The notes below the pieces were generated by a model. The model was not told the origin of the DNA. It saw only the letters and a list, made by a program, of their open reading frames with translations, and ran no database searches. From Chloroflexota bacterium (GTDB lineage Bacteria > Chloroflexota > Anaerolineae > Anaerolineales > UBA11579), in NCBI GenBank assembly GCA_003250455.1, contig QKGK01000416.1:1-9264 (forward strand): a stretch of DNA of 9,264 nucleotides, given 5' to 3'. This document shows, piece by piece, positions 1 through 5,850 of this stretch. Position numbers and translations under genes: made by a program. How positions within the stretch are numbered: position 1 is the stretch's first letter; every line of letters begins with the position of its first letter.

Positions 1-569
1 GCCCGGGCTTTGAAAATCTCCCGTACATCCGGGTTGACTGCCAGGTCGGCGTAGCGCTGCCGGTAGCGGGTTTCCGGATCTGTCAGGGCGGCGTGACGCA
101 CAATCTCACCATCCACCTCCACATCTTTGGCAGCCGGCAGCGGGGTGACAGCCTTGGCGATCATCCGGAAAGAATCCACCCGCAGGGAAGGTTCCCCGGC
201 GCGTGTGCGCATCATCGTCCCGCTTGCCTGGATAAAATCGCCCAGGTCGAATTCGTTCTTCAGCAGGGTCAGGGCATCTTCCCCGACCTCGTTCATACGC
301 ATAAACAGCTGCACCCGACCTAACCCGTCTTCAATATGGGCAAATGCCAGCTTTCCCATTGGCCGCATAGACCGGATCCGTCCGACCAAAGTTGCCTGCA
401 CAGGGGGTTGGCTCTCATCTTTTTCCCATTCAGCCAGTGCTTCTATCGCTTGCTGACTGGTATGGGTGCGTTCCACCCTGGTTGGGTAAGGCTCGATTCC
501 CTGCTCCCGCAGCCTGGATATTTTATCTAACCGATTTTTCTCTAAACTCGTATATTTTTCATCGCTCAT
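1..569 (-). CDS. lysS: Lysyl-tRNA synthetase, class II (N-terminal 189 residues; cut by window edge)
   Basis: Cytoplasmic enzyme that charges tRNA-Lys with lysine using ATP. The reading frame is open from ATG at 567-569 to the left edge, so only the N-terminal part is present. Seen: a charged N-terminal helix (residues 1-25), then the OB-fold anticodon-binding domain at about residues 57-140 (it begins VQATLVGRIRSMRPMGKLAF and continues through HIEDGLGRVQLF), then LTDPETRYRQRYADL and NPDVREIF at about residues 162-186, the well-known entry to the class II catalytic core of LysRS. The stretch before LTDPE is acidic (VEVDGEIVRHAA), where the common form is shorter and contains KWHG. Start choice: AAAGG at 580-584 lies 10 bases before the ATG, and the N-terminus aligns with the family. 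It lies downstream of greA on the same strand but behind a terminator, so it probably has its own promoter. Family identification is firm; the C-terminal catalytic motifs cannot be seen. Confidence 0.95.
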   Translation of the reverse strand, partial: MSDEKYTSLEKNRLDKISRLREQGIEPYPTRVERTHTSQQAIEALAEWEKDESQPPVQATLVGRIRSMRPMGKLAFAHIEDGLGRVQLFMRMNEVGEDALTLLKNEFDLGDFIQASGTMMRTRAGEPSLRVDSFRMIAKAVTPLPAAKDVEVDGEIVRHAALTDPETRYRQRYADLAVNPDVREIFKAR

Positions 570-617
570 TTCACAAATACCTTTAGACAAAATCATTGCT
601 GGTGAAAATTCTTCCCC

Positions 618-623
618 ATTATA
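618..623 (-). promoter_or_regulatory. Candidate -10 box of lysS
   Basis: Read on the minus strand this is a perfect TATAAT. It sits just past the greA terminator and 48 bases before the lysS ATG, giving a leader of about 42 nt. No good -35 box is found 16-18 bases upstream, where the sequence is the terminator stem. The position between the terminator and the start of lysS supports it; the missing -35 keeps confidence moderate. Confidence 0.45.
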
Positions 624-624
624 C

Positions 625-662
625 ATATAAAAGTCCCGCACCAGTGCATCCGGGCGGGACTT
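625..662 (-). terminator. Rho-independent terminator of greA
   Basis: A perfect 9-bp stem (AAGTCCCGC at 631-639 pairing with GCGGGACTT at 654-662) with a 14-base loop. On the minus strand it is followed by TTTTATAT. It starts 24 bases past the greA stop codon and before lysS, so it ends the greA transcript. The plus-strand side lacks a T run, so it is directional. Confidence 0.85.
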
Positions 663-686
663 ATTCAGGTTCAATCCAGGGGGAGG

Positions 687-1157
687 CTATCTGACCTCAA
701 CCACCTTCACTGTGAAAGGCCCGGAAGGGGCGGCAACATCCACCTTATCCCCTTCTTTCTTGCCAAGTAAGGCTTTCCCCAACGGGGATTCGTGCGAGAT
801 CTTGCCTTCCCGCGGGTTGGCCTCGGCAGCACCGACAATCTGGTACTCTTCTGGCTTGTAACGGCCTTCTTTGATCACAACGATAGACCCCACTACGACT
901 TCACCATTGTGGTTATCATGCTTTTCGATCAACTTGGCATTTGCCAGCAGCAATTCCAGTTCACGGATGCGGCCTTCAACAAAGGACTGCTCGTTCTTGG
1001 CAGCTTCAAATTCCGGATCTTCCACAAATTCACCCAGGCTGCTTTCGGCAGCCTCGTGTAAACGCGCGGCTACTTCTTTCCTTTTTTCTTTTCGGAGGTA
1101 ATCCAGTTCAGCTTCTAGCTTTTGATACCCTTCTTCGGTGAGAAATTCAGGCGGCAT
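687..1157 (-). CDS. greA: Transcription elongation factor GreA
   Basis: GreA enters the secondary channel of backtracked RNA polymerase and stimulates cleavage of the extruded RNA 3' end, which rescues arrested complexes. The length of 156 aa is normal for the family. Seen: an N-terminal coiled-coil hairpin at about residues 8-75 (TEEGYQKLEAELDYL ... EAAKNEQSFVEGRIRELE) and a C-terminal FKBP-like domain at about residues 85-156, including VVVGSIVVIKEG and the typical SPLGKALLGKKEGD. At the coiled-coil tip the usual G-D-L-x-E-N reads G42-E43-F44-V45-E46-D47, so the first of the two key acidic residues is Glu rather than Asp. The segment before it is two residues longer than in E. coli GreA. 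Start: AAGGAG at 1164-1169 lies 6 bases before the ATG. It has its own promoter (1310-1338) and its own terminator (625-662), so it is probably monocistronic. Confidence 0.96.
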   Translation of the reverse strand: MPPEFLTEEGYQKLEAELDYLRKEKRKEVAARLHEAAESSLGEFVEDPEFEAAKNEQSFVEGRIRELELLLANAKLIEKHDNHNGEVVVGSIVVIKEGRYKPEEYQIVGAAEANPREGKISHESPLGKALLGKKEGDKVDVAAPSGPFTVKVVEVR

Positions 1158-1309
1158 GCCCTGCTCCTTGAGTCTGCTATTTCCATCCCCGGTGTCTTAT
1201 TTGATCTGCGATGTTGGGATTCCTAAATTTAGCATTGAATATGATAACTATGCTTATTAAACGATTACAGCAAGTACGCAATTGCTGCACTTACTGTTCT
1301 GAGGCGCAA

Positions 1310-1338
1310 ATAATAGCACAAAATGCTGTTGTTTGCAA
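1310..1338 (-). promoter_or_regulatory. Sigma70-type promoter of greA
   Basis: On the minus strand: TTGCAA (1333-1338), a 17-base spacer, then TATTAT (1310-1315). Transcription would begin near 1303 and leave a leader of about 145 nt before the greA ATG. The stretch 1158-1387 (about 230 bp) between greA and the deacetylase gene holds this promoter, the leader and the greA ribosome binding site. I see no gene and no convincing riboswitch fold in it. Confidence 0.7.
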
Positions 1339-1387
1339 GTATTCGTTATAGGAATTTCACCAATTAATTACGTCCCTTTCCCTTTTG

Positions 1388-2131
1388 TTAGGAGATTTCC
1401 GGCTGCCAAAGCGTAACACCGCCAAATGCCCTTGCGTGTGCCTGGAGATCACCCCAGAGTTCATCATCAGTAGCCCAAAACGTGCTGATCTGCGAGCGGA
1501 ATTGGCTGATGCTTTCCCTCCAGGCATTCATGCCCTCCCCCGAGACCGGAAAAACAACGGGGCGGTAGTCTGCAGGTACAAGCGAGGGGATTTCTGGAGC
1601 AAATTCCTGGGTGTAGGGGTAATCCGCATAATACCAGATTTCCCTTTCCAACCCCACCGCCGCCAGGCGGACGAGTTGATGGTCGACATGGTTACCCACA
1701 GTCAGAGGCGATACCAATACACAATCCCCGGAGAGACTTCCTGCAATCTCTACAGTCAACCGGCGAATGAGCGGCTCATCTCCCGGGTCTACCCCGCCAA
1801 ACAGCCCTTCACGATCGGTGTACATTGGCTCGCCCGTTTTGGGATGTTTGCGATAGATCGCATCCGGGACGGAAAAATAGCGCGCTTCCGCCCCCAATAA
1901 TCTGCACGCCGCACGATCCTCCTGTATCCTGATCCTCACTGCTTCCTCTGCGGGCACTTCCCAGAATTTGTGGTGCCCCTGTGCATAGAGTGAAAGCTCT
2001 CCCGGGGGCGGGTTTCCAGCACAGATCGTCCAGGATTCCACCTGATCCCCTCTTTGGGTCAGTTCCCAGACAAGTCCGCCGCAGGAAAGGGCAATATCAT
2101 CCAGATGGGGGGAAAGGAATATCCAGCGCAT
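1388..2131 (-). CDS. PIG-L / LmbE family zinc-dependent deacetylase
   Basis: A 247-aa member of the family that hydrolyses N-acetyl groups from N-acetylglucosamine-type conjugates (relatives include MshB, BshB and GlcNAc-PI deacetylase). The N-terminal motif SPHLDDIALSCGG (residues 7-19) is the family's AHPDDE-type zinc site with Leu for Pro. H9 and D12 are expected ligands and D11 the general base. The second motif, GNHVDHQL (residues 146-153), corresponds to the HPDH motif and supplies H148/H151. Cytoplasmic; no signal peptide. The substrate cannot be read from the sequence. Start choice: the frame opens 63 bases further upstream, but family homology begins at this Met, and TATAAT (2138-2143) lies exactly 6 bases before it, fitting a leaderless mRNA; no usable Shine-Dalgarno sequence is seen. 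It is divergent from the Thr/Pro-stalk gene. No terminator hairpin follows the stop, so readthrough toward greA is possible. Confidence 0.88.
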   Translation of the reverse strand: MRWIFLSPHLDDIALSCGGLVWELTQRGDQVESWTICAGNPPPGELSLYAQGHHKFWEVPAEEAVRIRIQEDRAACRLLGAEARYFSVPDAIYRKHPKTGEPMYTDREGLFGGVDPGDEPLIRRLTVEIAGSLSGDCVLVSPLTVGNHVDHQLVRLAAVGLEREIWYYADYPYTQEFAPEIPSLVPADYRPVVFPVSGEGMNAWRESISQFRSQISTFWATDDELWGDLQAHARAFGGVTLWQPEIS

Positions 2132-2137
2132 AAGCAA

Positions 2138-2143
2138 ATTATA
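2138..2143 (-). promoter_or_regulatory. -10 box of the deacetylase gene, leaderless start
   Basis: A perfect TATAAT on the minus strand, followed by TTGCTT and then ATG. With the usual 6-7 base spacing, transcription would start on the A of the ATG. The -35 position (about 2161-2166, 17-base spacer) reads ATAGCT and does not resemble TTGACA. Confidence 0.6.
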
Positions 2144-2163
2144 CCTTGAGGGGATTATTAAGC

Positions 2164-2169
2164 TATAAT
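2164..2169 (+). promoter_or_regulatory. -10 box for the stalk protein / M42 gene run
   Basis: A perfect TATAAT on the plus strand ending 10 bases before the ATG at 2180, so the leader would be about 4 nt and has no room for a ribosome binding site. The -35 position (about 2141-2146) reads ATACCT, a poor match, and overlaps the opposite-strand -10 box. It is the only clear promoter element ahead of the five plus-strand genes that end at 7137. Confidence 0.55.
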
Positions 2170-2179
2170 AACGCCGACC

Positions 2180-2623
2180 ATGTTTTTCACGCAAACCGAC
2201 CCCGAACGCAAACGAAGGACGAGGGCATTTTTATTCATTGCCATCCTCGCCACGATCCCCTGCTACTGTGCAGGGTATTTTGCTGTCCAGCAATCGAGGA
2301 ACCGTCCTACCCCGACTCCCACATTCACGATCACGGCAACTTTCACGGAAACGGCTACTCCCACCAATACCGCTACGCTGACGCCCACCATCACAGAAAC
2401 ACCTACCCCTACCTCCACGGGCACCGAAGAACCCAGCCCAACGCCTTCAAACACATCTACCCCCAGCCTGACGCCCACCGAAACTGAAATTCCTACGGCA
2501 ACGCCCACGCCGTCGATAACACCTACCTTTACGCCCTCCCCGACCGATTCGCCCACCTCCACACCGACCTTTACGCCGGTAACCCCCACCAATACACCGG
2601 AGCCTTCTCCCACCGGCGGGTAG
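2180..2623 (+). CDS. Single-pass membrane protein with a Thr/Pro-rich extracellular stalk
   Basis: A 147-aa protein of unknown function. Residues 1-15 are charged (RKRRTR near 10-15, a positive-inside signal). Residues 16-36 form one hydrophobic membrane segment (AFLFIAILATIPCYCAGYFA). Residues 43-147 are almost only Thr, Pro and Ser with some Glu, in TPT-type repeats, and the protein ends without any folded domain. The expected topology is N-in with the stalk outside. Such tails serve as extended, possibly O-glycosylated linkers in Chloroflexota surface proteins, but normally a domain sits at one end. The ATG at 2180 is the only plausible start: an in-frame stop lies at 2159-2161, and TATAAT lies just upstream. 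It ends 36 bases before the first M42 gene and may be co-transcribed with it. The antisense frames here are Val/Gly-rich artefacts of the repeat. The ORF looks real because of the clean signal-anchor; function unknown. Confidence 0.75.
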   Translation: MFFTQTDPERKRRTRAFLFIAILATIPCYCAGYFAVQQSRNRPTPTPTFTITATFTETATPTNTATLTPTITETPTPTSTGTEEPSPTPSNTSTPSLTPTETEIPTATPTPSITPTFTPSPTDSPTSTPTFTPVTPTNTPEPSPTGG

Positions 2624-2656
2624 GGTATTGAATACCTCCCAATCACAACTTAAAAG
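2624..2656 (+). promoter_or_regulatory. Possible internal promoter with a 13-bp palindrome before the first M42 gene
   Basis: GGTATTGAATACC (2624-2636) is a perfect palindrome around one central base. It overlaps a weak -35-like TTGAAT (2628-2633), which lies 17 bases before a weak -10-like TAAAAG (2651-2656). An operator over a promoter is one reading. The elements are poor matches and the -10 is very close to the ATG at 2660, so it would suit the alternative start at 2672 better. Chance is quite possible. Confidence 0.2.
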
Positions 2657-2659
2657 ATC

Positions 2660-3748
2660 ATGGAAAACCAAATGAAAAAAACAAAGACACTGATTACTGA
2701 GCTAGTCGCTGTCCCAGGTTTGTCTGCGTACGAAGATCAGATCCGAGAATATCTCTCTGAGCGCTGGCAGCCGCTGACAGACGAACGGACTGCCAGTAAG
2801 CTCGGCAGCCTCCACGGCCTGAAAAAAGGAACTGGAATTGAGCCGCGCCGCAGCATCCTGATCGCCACGCATATGGATACCATCGGCATGATGGTGACCT
2901 CTGTGGAAAACGGCCTGCTGCGCATCAGCAAGATCGGCGGCATCGACAACCGCACCCTGCCCGGACTGACCGTCAACGTGCACACACAGGAAGGCGTTCT
3001 CCCCGGTGTGATCGCCCTCCCTCCAGCCCACACCCTTCCTGAAAGCCAGCATGATGTCACCGTGGAAATGGAATATCTATGGGTGGATGTTGGCCTTTTG
3101 CCCGGGGATGTCGGGAAAAAAGTGGAGATCGGAGATTTGGTCACTTTTGCGCTGGAGCCTCAAGACCTGGGAGATGGCTATTTTTCCTCCCCCGGACTGG
3201 ATAACCGTTCCTGCGTTGCCATCCTGACAGAAACGCTTGAACTGCTGCAAACCCGCCTGCACCAATGGGATGTGTGGGCCGTGGCAACCGTACAGGAGGA
3301 AGTTGGCCTGGTCGGTGCGGGGACGTCCGCTTTTGCCATCCGTCCGGATATCGCCGTGGTGATGGATGTCACCTTTGGCAGCGGCCCCGGCGCTCCTTCG
3401 CATGAAACCATGGAGATGGACAAAGGCCCCTCATTTGACCTAGGTCCCAGCACCCACCCCAGGCTCTACCAGGCATTCGTAGATTATGCCCAATCGCAGG
3501 AAATCTCCTTCCACCGCTACGGATACCCGCGCGGTTCCGGCACAGATGCCGATAAATTACAGCTCGCCGCAGAAGGGATCCCCACTATGGTGGTTTCTCT
3601 TCCACTGAGATATATGCACACACCGGTCGAGGTCATCCAACTGCGCGATATCCAGCGCATTGCCCGCCTGGTGGCTGGGTTCATCGAACAACTGAACGAA
3701 AACTTCATGGACGCCCTCAGATGGGATGATGAAAGTGAGGCAGCCTGA
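2660..3748 (+). CDS. M42 family metallo-aminopeptidase, paralogue 1
   Basis: A 362-aa cytoplasmic co-catalytic di-metal aminopeptidase of the TET / glutamyl aminopeptidase / FrvX group, which trims amino acids from the N-termini of short peptides and usually assembles as a hollow dodecamer. All expected active-site residues are visible: H71 and D73 (ATHMDTIGMMVT), bridging D181 (GLDNRS), E213-E214 (VQEEVGLVGAG; catalytic base then ligand), D236 (VVMDVTFG) and H320 (RYMHTPVEV). This copy diverges most from the other two: DTIG where they have DEVG/DEIG, DNR for DDR, and GSGTDADK for the GGGTDAG-type loop. The start is uncertain: ATG at 2660 or 2672 (residue 5), both without a strong ribosome binding site. 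Its stop codon overlaps the next gene by one base (TGATG), and GTGAGG inside its 3' end serves that gene. Substrate preference cannot be read from the sequence. Confidence 0.93.
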   Translation: MENQMKKTKTLITELVAVPGLSAYEDQIREYLSERWQPLTDERTASKLGSLHGLKKGTGIEPRRSILIATHMDTIGMMVTSVENGLLRISKIGGIDNRTLPGLTVNVHTQEGVLPGVIALPPAHTLPESQHDVTVEMEYLWVDVGLLPGDVGKKVEIGDLVTFALEPQDLGDGYFSSPGLDNRSCVAILTETLELLQTRLHQWDVWAVATVQEEVGLVGAGTSAFAIRPDIAVVMDVTFGSGPGAPSHETMEMDKGPSFDLGPSTHPRLYQAFVDYAQSQEISFHRYGYPRGSGTDADKLQLAAEGIPTMVVSLPLRYMHTPVEVIQLRDIQRIARLVAGFIEQLNENFMDALRWDDESEAA

Positions 3749-4833
3749 TGACTGAATCCGCAACAAACTGGAAAAAACCGTCTATCGGTGCTGCCCAGAT
3801 CAAACTCCTGGAACGACTTTCCAACGCCTGCGCCATCTCCGGCGATGAAGGCGAAGTCCGCAAGATCGTCCTCTCCGAAATCCGGGAATTCGCAGACGAG
3901 ATCAGCACGGATGCGATGGGCAATGTTTTGGCTATCCGCAAAGGAACGGGCAGAAAACGCCTCAGGGTGATGCTGGCAGCCCACATGGACGAAGTTGGGC
4001 TGATGATCACATCAGATGATGGCAAAGGGCTGTTCCGCTTCCAGGTGGTGGGTGGTGTAGACCCCCGCAACCTTGCCGGGAAGCAGGTGCTCGTCGGGAA
4101 AGATAAGATCCCCGGCGTGATCGGGCTTGGCCCGGTGCATCTGATCTCTGCCAGCGACCGCAAAGGGGCTGTCAGCCTCAACAGCTTACGGGTGGACGTT
4201 GGCCCATCCAATGCCGGGAAGGTCACCATTGGCGACCGGGCTGCTTTCGCCACCCAATTCCTGCGCACGGGACCAAGCCTGCGGGGCAAAGCCCTGGACG
4301 ACCGGGTTGGTGTGGCTTCTCTCATCACCTTACTGAAAAATGCCCCGGAAAATATTGACCTGCTGGCCGCCTTCACCGTTCAGGAAGAAGTTGGTCTGCG
4401 CGGCGCAAAAGTGGCCGCCTACACCCTCAACCCGGATCTGGGCATCGCCCTGGACTGCACCCCCTCGCTGGATTTGCCCACCTGGGACGGCGGCGAAAAT
4501 ACGCAATACCGCAGCAAGCTCGACCACGGGCCCGCCATCTATGTAGGAGACGGCAGCACCCTGGCAGACCCGCGGCTGGTCCGCCTGCTGCGCAATGCCG
4601 GGGAGCAATACAAGATCCCCTACCAACTCCGTCAGCCCGGCGGCGGTGGGACAGATGCCGGCGCGATCCACCTCAGCCGTGCCGGAATCCCGGCTGTATC
4701 CGTTTCTGTCCCCGGACGCTATCTGCACACGCCGGTCTCCCTAATCCGGCTGAAAGATTGGCAGAACAGTGTTGCCTTAGTCCACGCCGCCCTAAGCATG
4801 GCAGACTATTCCCTTTTAAAAAATCCCCGCTAA
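3748..4833 (+). CDS. M42 family metallo-aminopeptidase, paralogue 2
   Basis: A 361-aa second copy of the TET-type di-zinc (or cobalt) aminopeptidase. Active-site residues: H79 and D81 (AAHMDEVGLMI), D184 (KALDDRVGVAS), E213-E214 (VQEEVGLRGAK), D236 (IALDCTPS) and H327 (RYLHTPVSL). The Gly-rich loop QPGGGGTDAGAIH (residues 296-308) and the LADPRL segment (272-277) are as in typical members. Compared with paralogue 3 it has an N-terminal extension of about 16 residues and a longer segment after D236 (residues 240-260, DLPTWDGGENTQYRSKLDH), both able to alter the entrance or subunit contacts. The ATG at 3748 shares its A with the stop of the preceding gene; GTGAGG at 3735-3740 is 7 bases upstream, a good ribosome binding site, so translation is probably coupled. 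The next M42 gene begins 19 bases after the stop. Confidence 0.95.
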   Translation: MTESATNWKKPSIGAAQIKLLERLSNACAISGDEGEVRKIVLSEIREFADEISTDAMGNVLAIRKGTGRKRLRVMLAAHMDEVGLMITSDDGKGLFRFQVVGGVDPRNLAGKQVLVGKDKIPGVIGLGPVHLISASDRKGAVSLNSLRVDVGPSNAGKVTIGDRAAFATQFLRTGPSLRGKALDDRVGVASLITLLKNAPENIDLLAAFTVQEEVGLRGAKVAAYTLNPDLGIALDCTPSLDLPTWDGGENTQYRSKLDHGPAIYVGDGSTLADPRLVRLLRNAGEQYKIPYQLRQPGGGGTDAGAIHLSRAGIPAVSVSVPGRYLHTPVSLIRLKDWQNSVALVHAALSMADYSLLKNPR

Positions 4834-4852
4834 CCTCACATAGGAGACTGCG

Positions 4853-5848
4853 ATGAAATCTCTGATCAAAAAATTGGTTGAAACTACCGCCCCATCTGGC
4901 TATGAGGCCAATATCCGCAAGGTCATTGAAGCAGAGCTGAAAGGCCATGTTGATTCCCTTACTGTAGACCCCCTGGGCAACCTGATCGCCCTCAAGGGTG
5001 AAAAGACTGCTGACAATACCACAGTGATGCTGGCTGCCCACATGGACGAGATCGGCCTGATGGTCACCCACGTGGACGAAAACGGCTTTGCCCGTTTCAC
5101 CAGGATCGGTGGCGTTTTCCCTCGCAATACCGCCGGCGGACGCGTGCGCTTCCTCAATGGCGCTGCCGGTGTCATCGGTATGGAACCACACAGCAGCCTC
5201 AGCAGCGTCCCGGAACTGGAAAAAATGTTCATCGACCTGGGCGTTTCTTCAGCCAAGGACTGCCCGGTGGAAATCGGCGATGTGGCAGTATTTGAGCGCA
5301 CTTTTGAAGACCTGGGCAACCGGCTGGTATCCAAAGCCATGGACGACCGGTCTGGCGTGGCCGTGCTGATCGCCGCGCTCCAGCAGATCAAATCCACGCC
5401 CAACCAGATCGCCGCGGTATTCACCGTCCAGGAAGAGGTTGGCACACGCGGGGCTGGCCCTGCCGCCTTTGGCATCAATCCTGACTTGGCCATCGCGATC
5501 GATGTAACCTTGTGCGGAGACACCCCACTGGACAATTCCTCGCAGGTGCGTTTGGGGGATGGTCCCGCAGTTCACATCAAGGACGCAGGTACCCTGGCAG
5601 ACCCGCGCGTTTCCGCCTGGATCCGGCAAGGGGCTAAGGCAGCAAAAGTACCCTTCCAGACCTCGATCATCTCCCGTGGAACGACCGACGCCTACACGAT
5701 TCAGACCAGCGGGGCAGGCGTCCCCACCAGCGGTATTTCCATTCCCTGCCGGTACATCCATTCCCCTTCAGAAATGGTGGATGTCCGGGACTTAGAGAAC
5801 AGCGTTAAGCTGATTGTGCAACTGCTTTCGAACCAGGTAAAATTGTAA
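4853..5848 (+). CDS. M42 family metallo-aminopeptidase, paralogue 3
   Basis: A 331-aa third copy, the most compact and the closest to the standard family form. It begins directly with the conserved LIKKLVETTAPSGYE (residues 4-18). Active-site residues: H63 and D65 (AAHMDEIGLMVT), D164 (KAMDDRSGVAV), E194-E195 (VQEEVGTRGAG), D217 (IAIDVTL) and H303 (RYIHSPSEM). The loop that is GGGTDAG in paralogue 2 is SRGTTDAYT here (residues 274-282), another common form. Role: removal of N-terminal residues from peptides in the cytoplasm, probably as a large self-compartmentalised oligomer. AGGAG at 4842-4846 lies 6 bases before the ATG, the strongest ribosome binding site in this run. The stop is followed after 2 bases by the ATG of the solute-binding lipoprotein. 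The exact specificity (for example Glu/Asp, Lys or neutral residues) cannot be assigned. Confidence 0.96.
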   Translation: MKSLIKKLVETTAPSGYEANIRKVIEAELKGHVDSLTVDPLGNLIALKGEKTADNTTVMLAAHMDEIGLMVTHVDENGFARFTRIGGVFPRNTAGGRVRFLNGAAGVIGMEPHSSLSSVPELEKMFIDLGVSSAKDCPVEIGDVAVFERTFEDLGNRLVSKAMDDRSGVAVLIAALQQIKSTPNQIAAVFTVQEEVGTRGAGPAAFGINPDLAIAIDVTLCGDTPLDNSSQVRLGDGPAVHIKDAGTLADPRVSAWIRQGAKAAKVPFQTSIISRGTTDAYTIQTSGAGVPTSGISIPCRYIHSPSEMVDVRDLENSVKLIVQLLSNQVKL

Positions 5849-5850
5849 AT

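Noticed and set aside
93..586. Several overlapping plus-strand reading frames of 64-109 codons at the left end
   Set aside because: They are antisense to the clear LysRS N-terminus, have no recognisable motifs and lack ribosome binding sites.
1158..1387. A riboswitch or small RNA in the long greA leader
   Set aside because: No known riboswitch core or stable multi-stem fold with a terminator could be recognised by eye; only the promoter and ribosome binding site are supported.
1385..1900. A 171-codon plus-strand reading frame
   Set aside because: It is antisense to the deacetylase gene, which has the zinc-site motifs; the plus-strand translation resembles no family.
2132..2194. A 21-residue N-terminal extension of the deacetylase
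   Set aside because: It would run into the start of the divergent stalk gene. Family homology and the TATAAT spacing both favour the Met at 2129-2131.
2308..2617. The repetitive C-rich stretch as a possible CRISPR or DNA tandem repeat array
   Set aside because: There is no constant repeat with unique spacers. The repetition is at the level of Thr/Pro codons, with varying bases.
2263..2646. A 127-codon minus-strand frame rich in Val-Gly repeats, which could look like a repeat protein
   Set aside because: It is the reverse reading of the Thr/Pro repeat codons; the plus strand has a proper membrane anchor and promoter box.
3717..4376. A 219-codon minus-strand frame
   Set aside because: It is antisense to the first two M42 genes, both of which keep complete active sites; codon shadow.
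4900..5535. A 211-codon minus-strand frame
   Set aside because: It is antisense to the third M42 gene; the translation is Ser/Arg-rich without motifs, as expected of a shadow frame.
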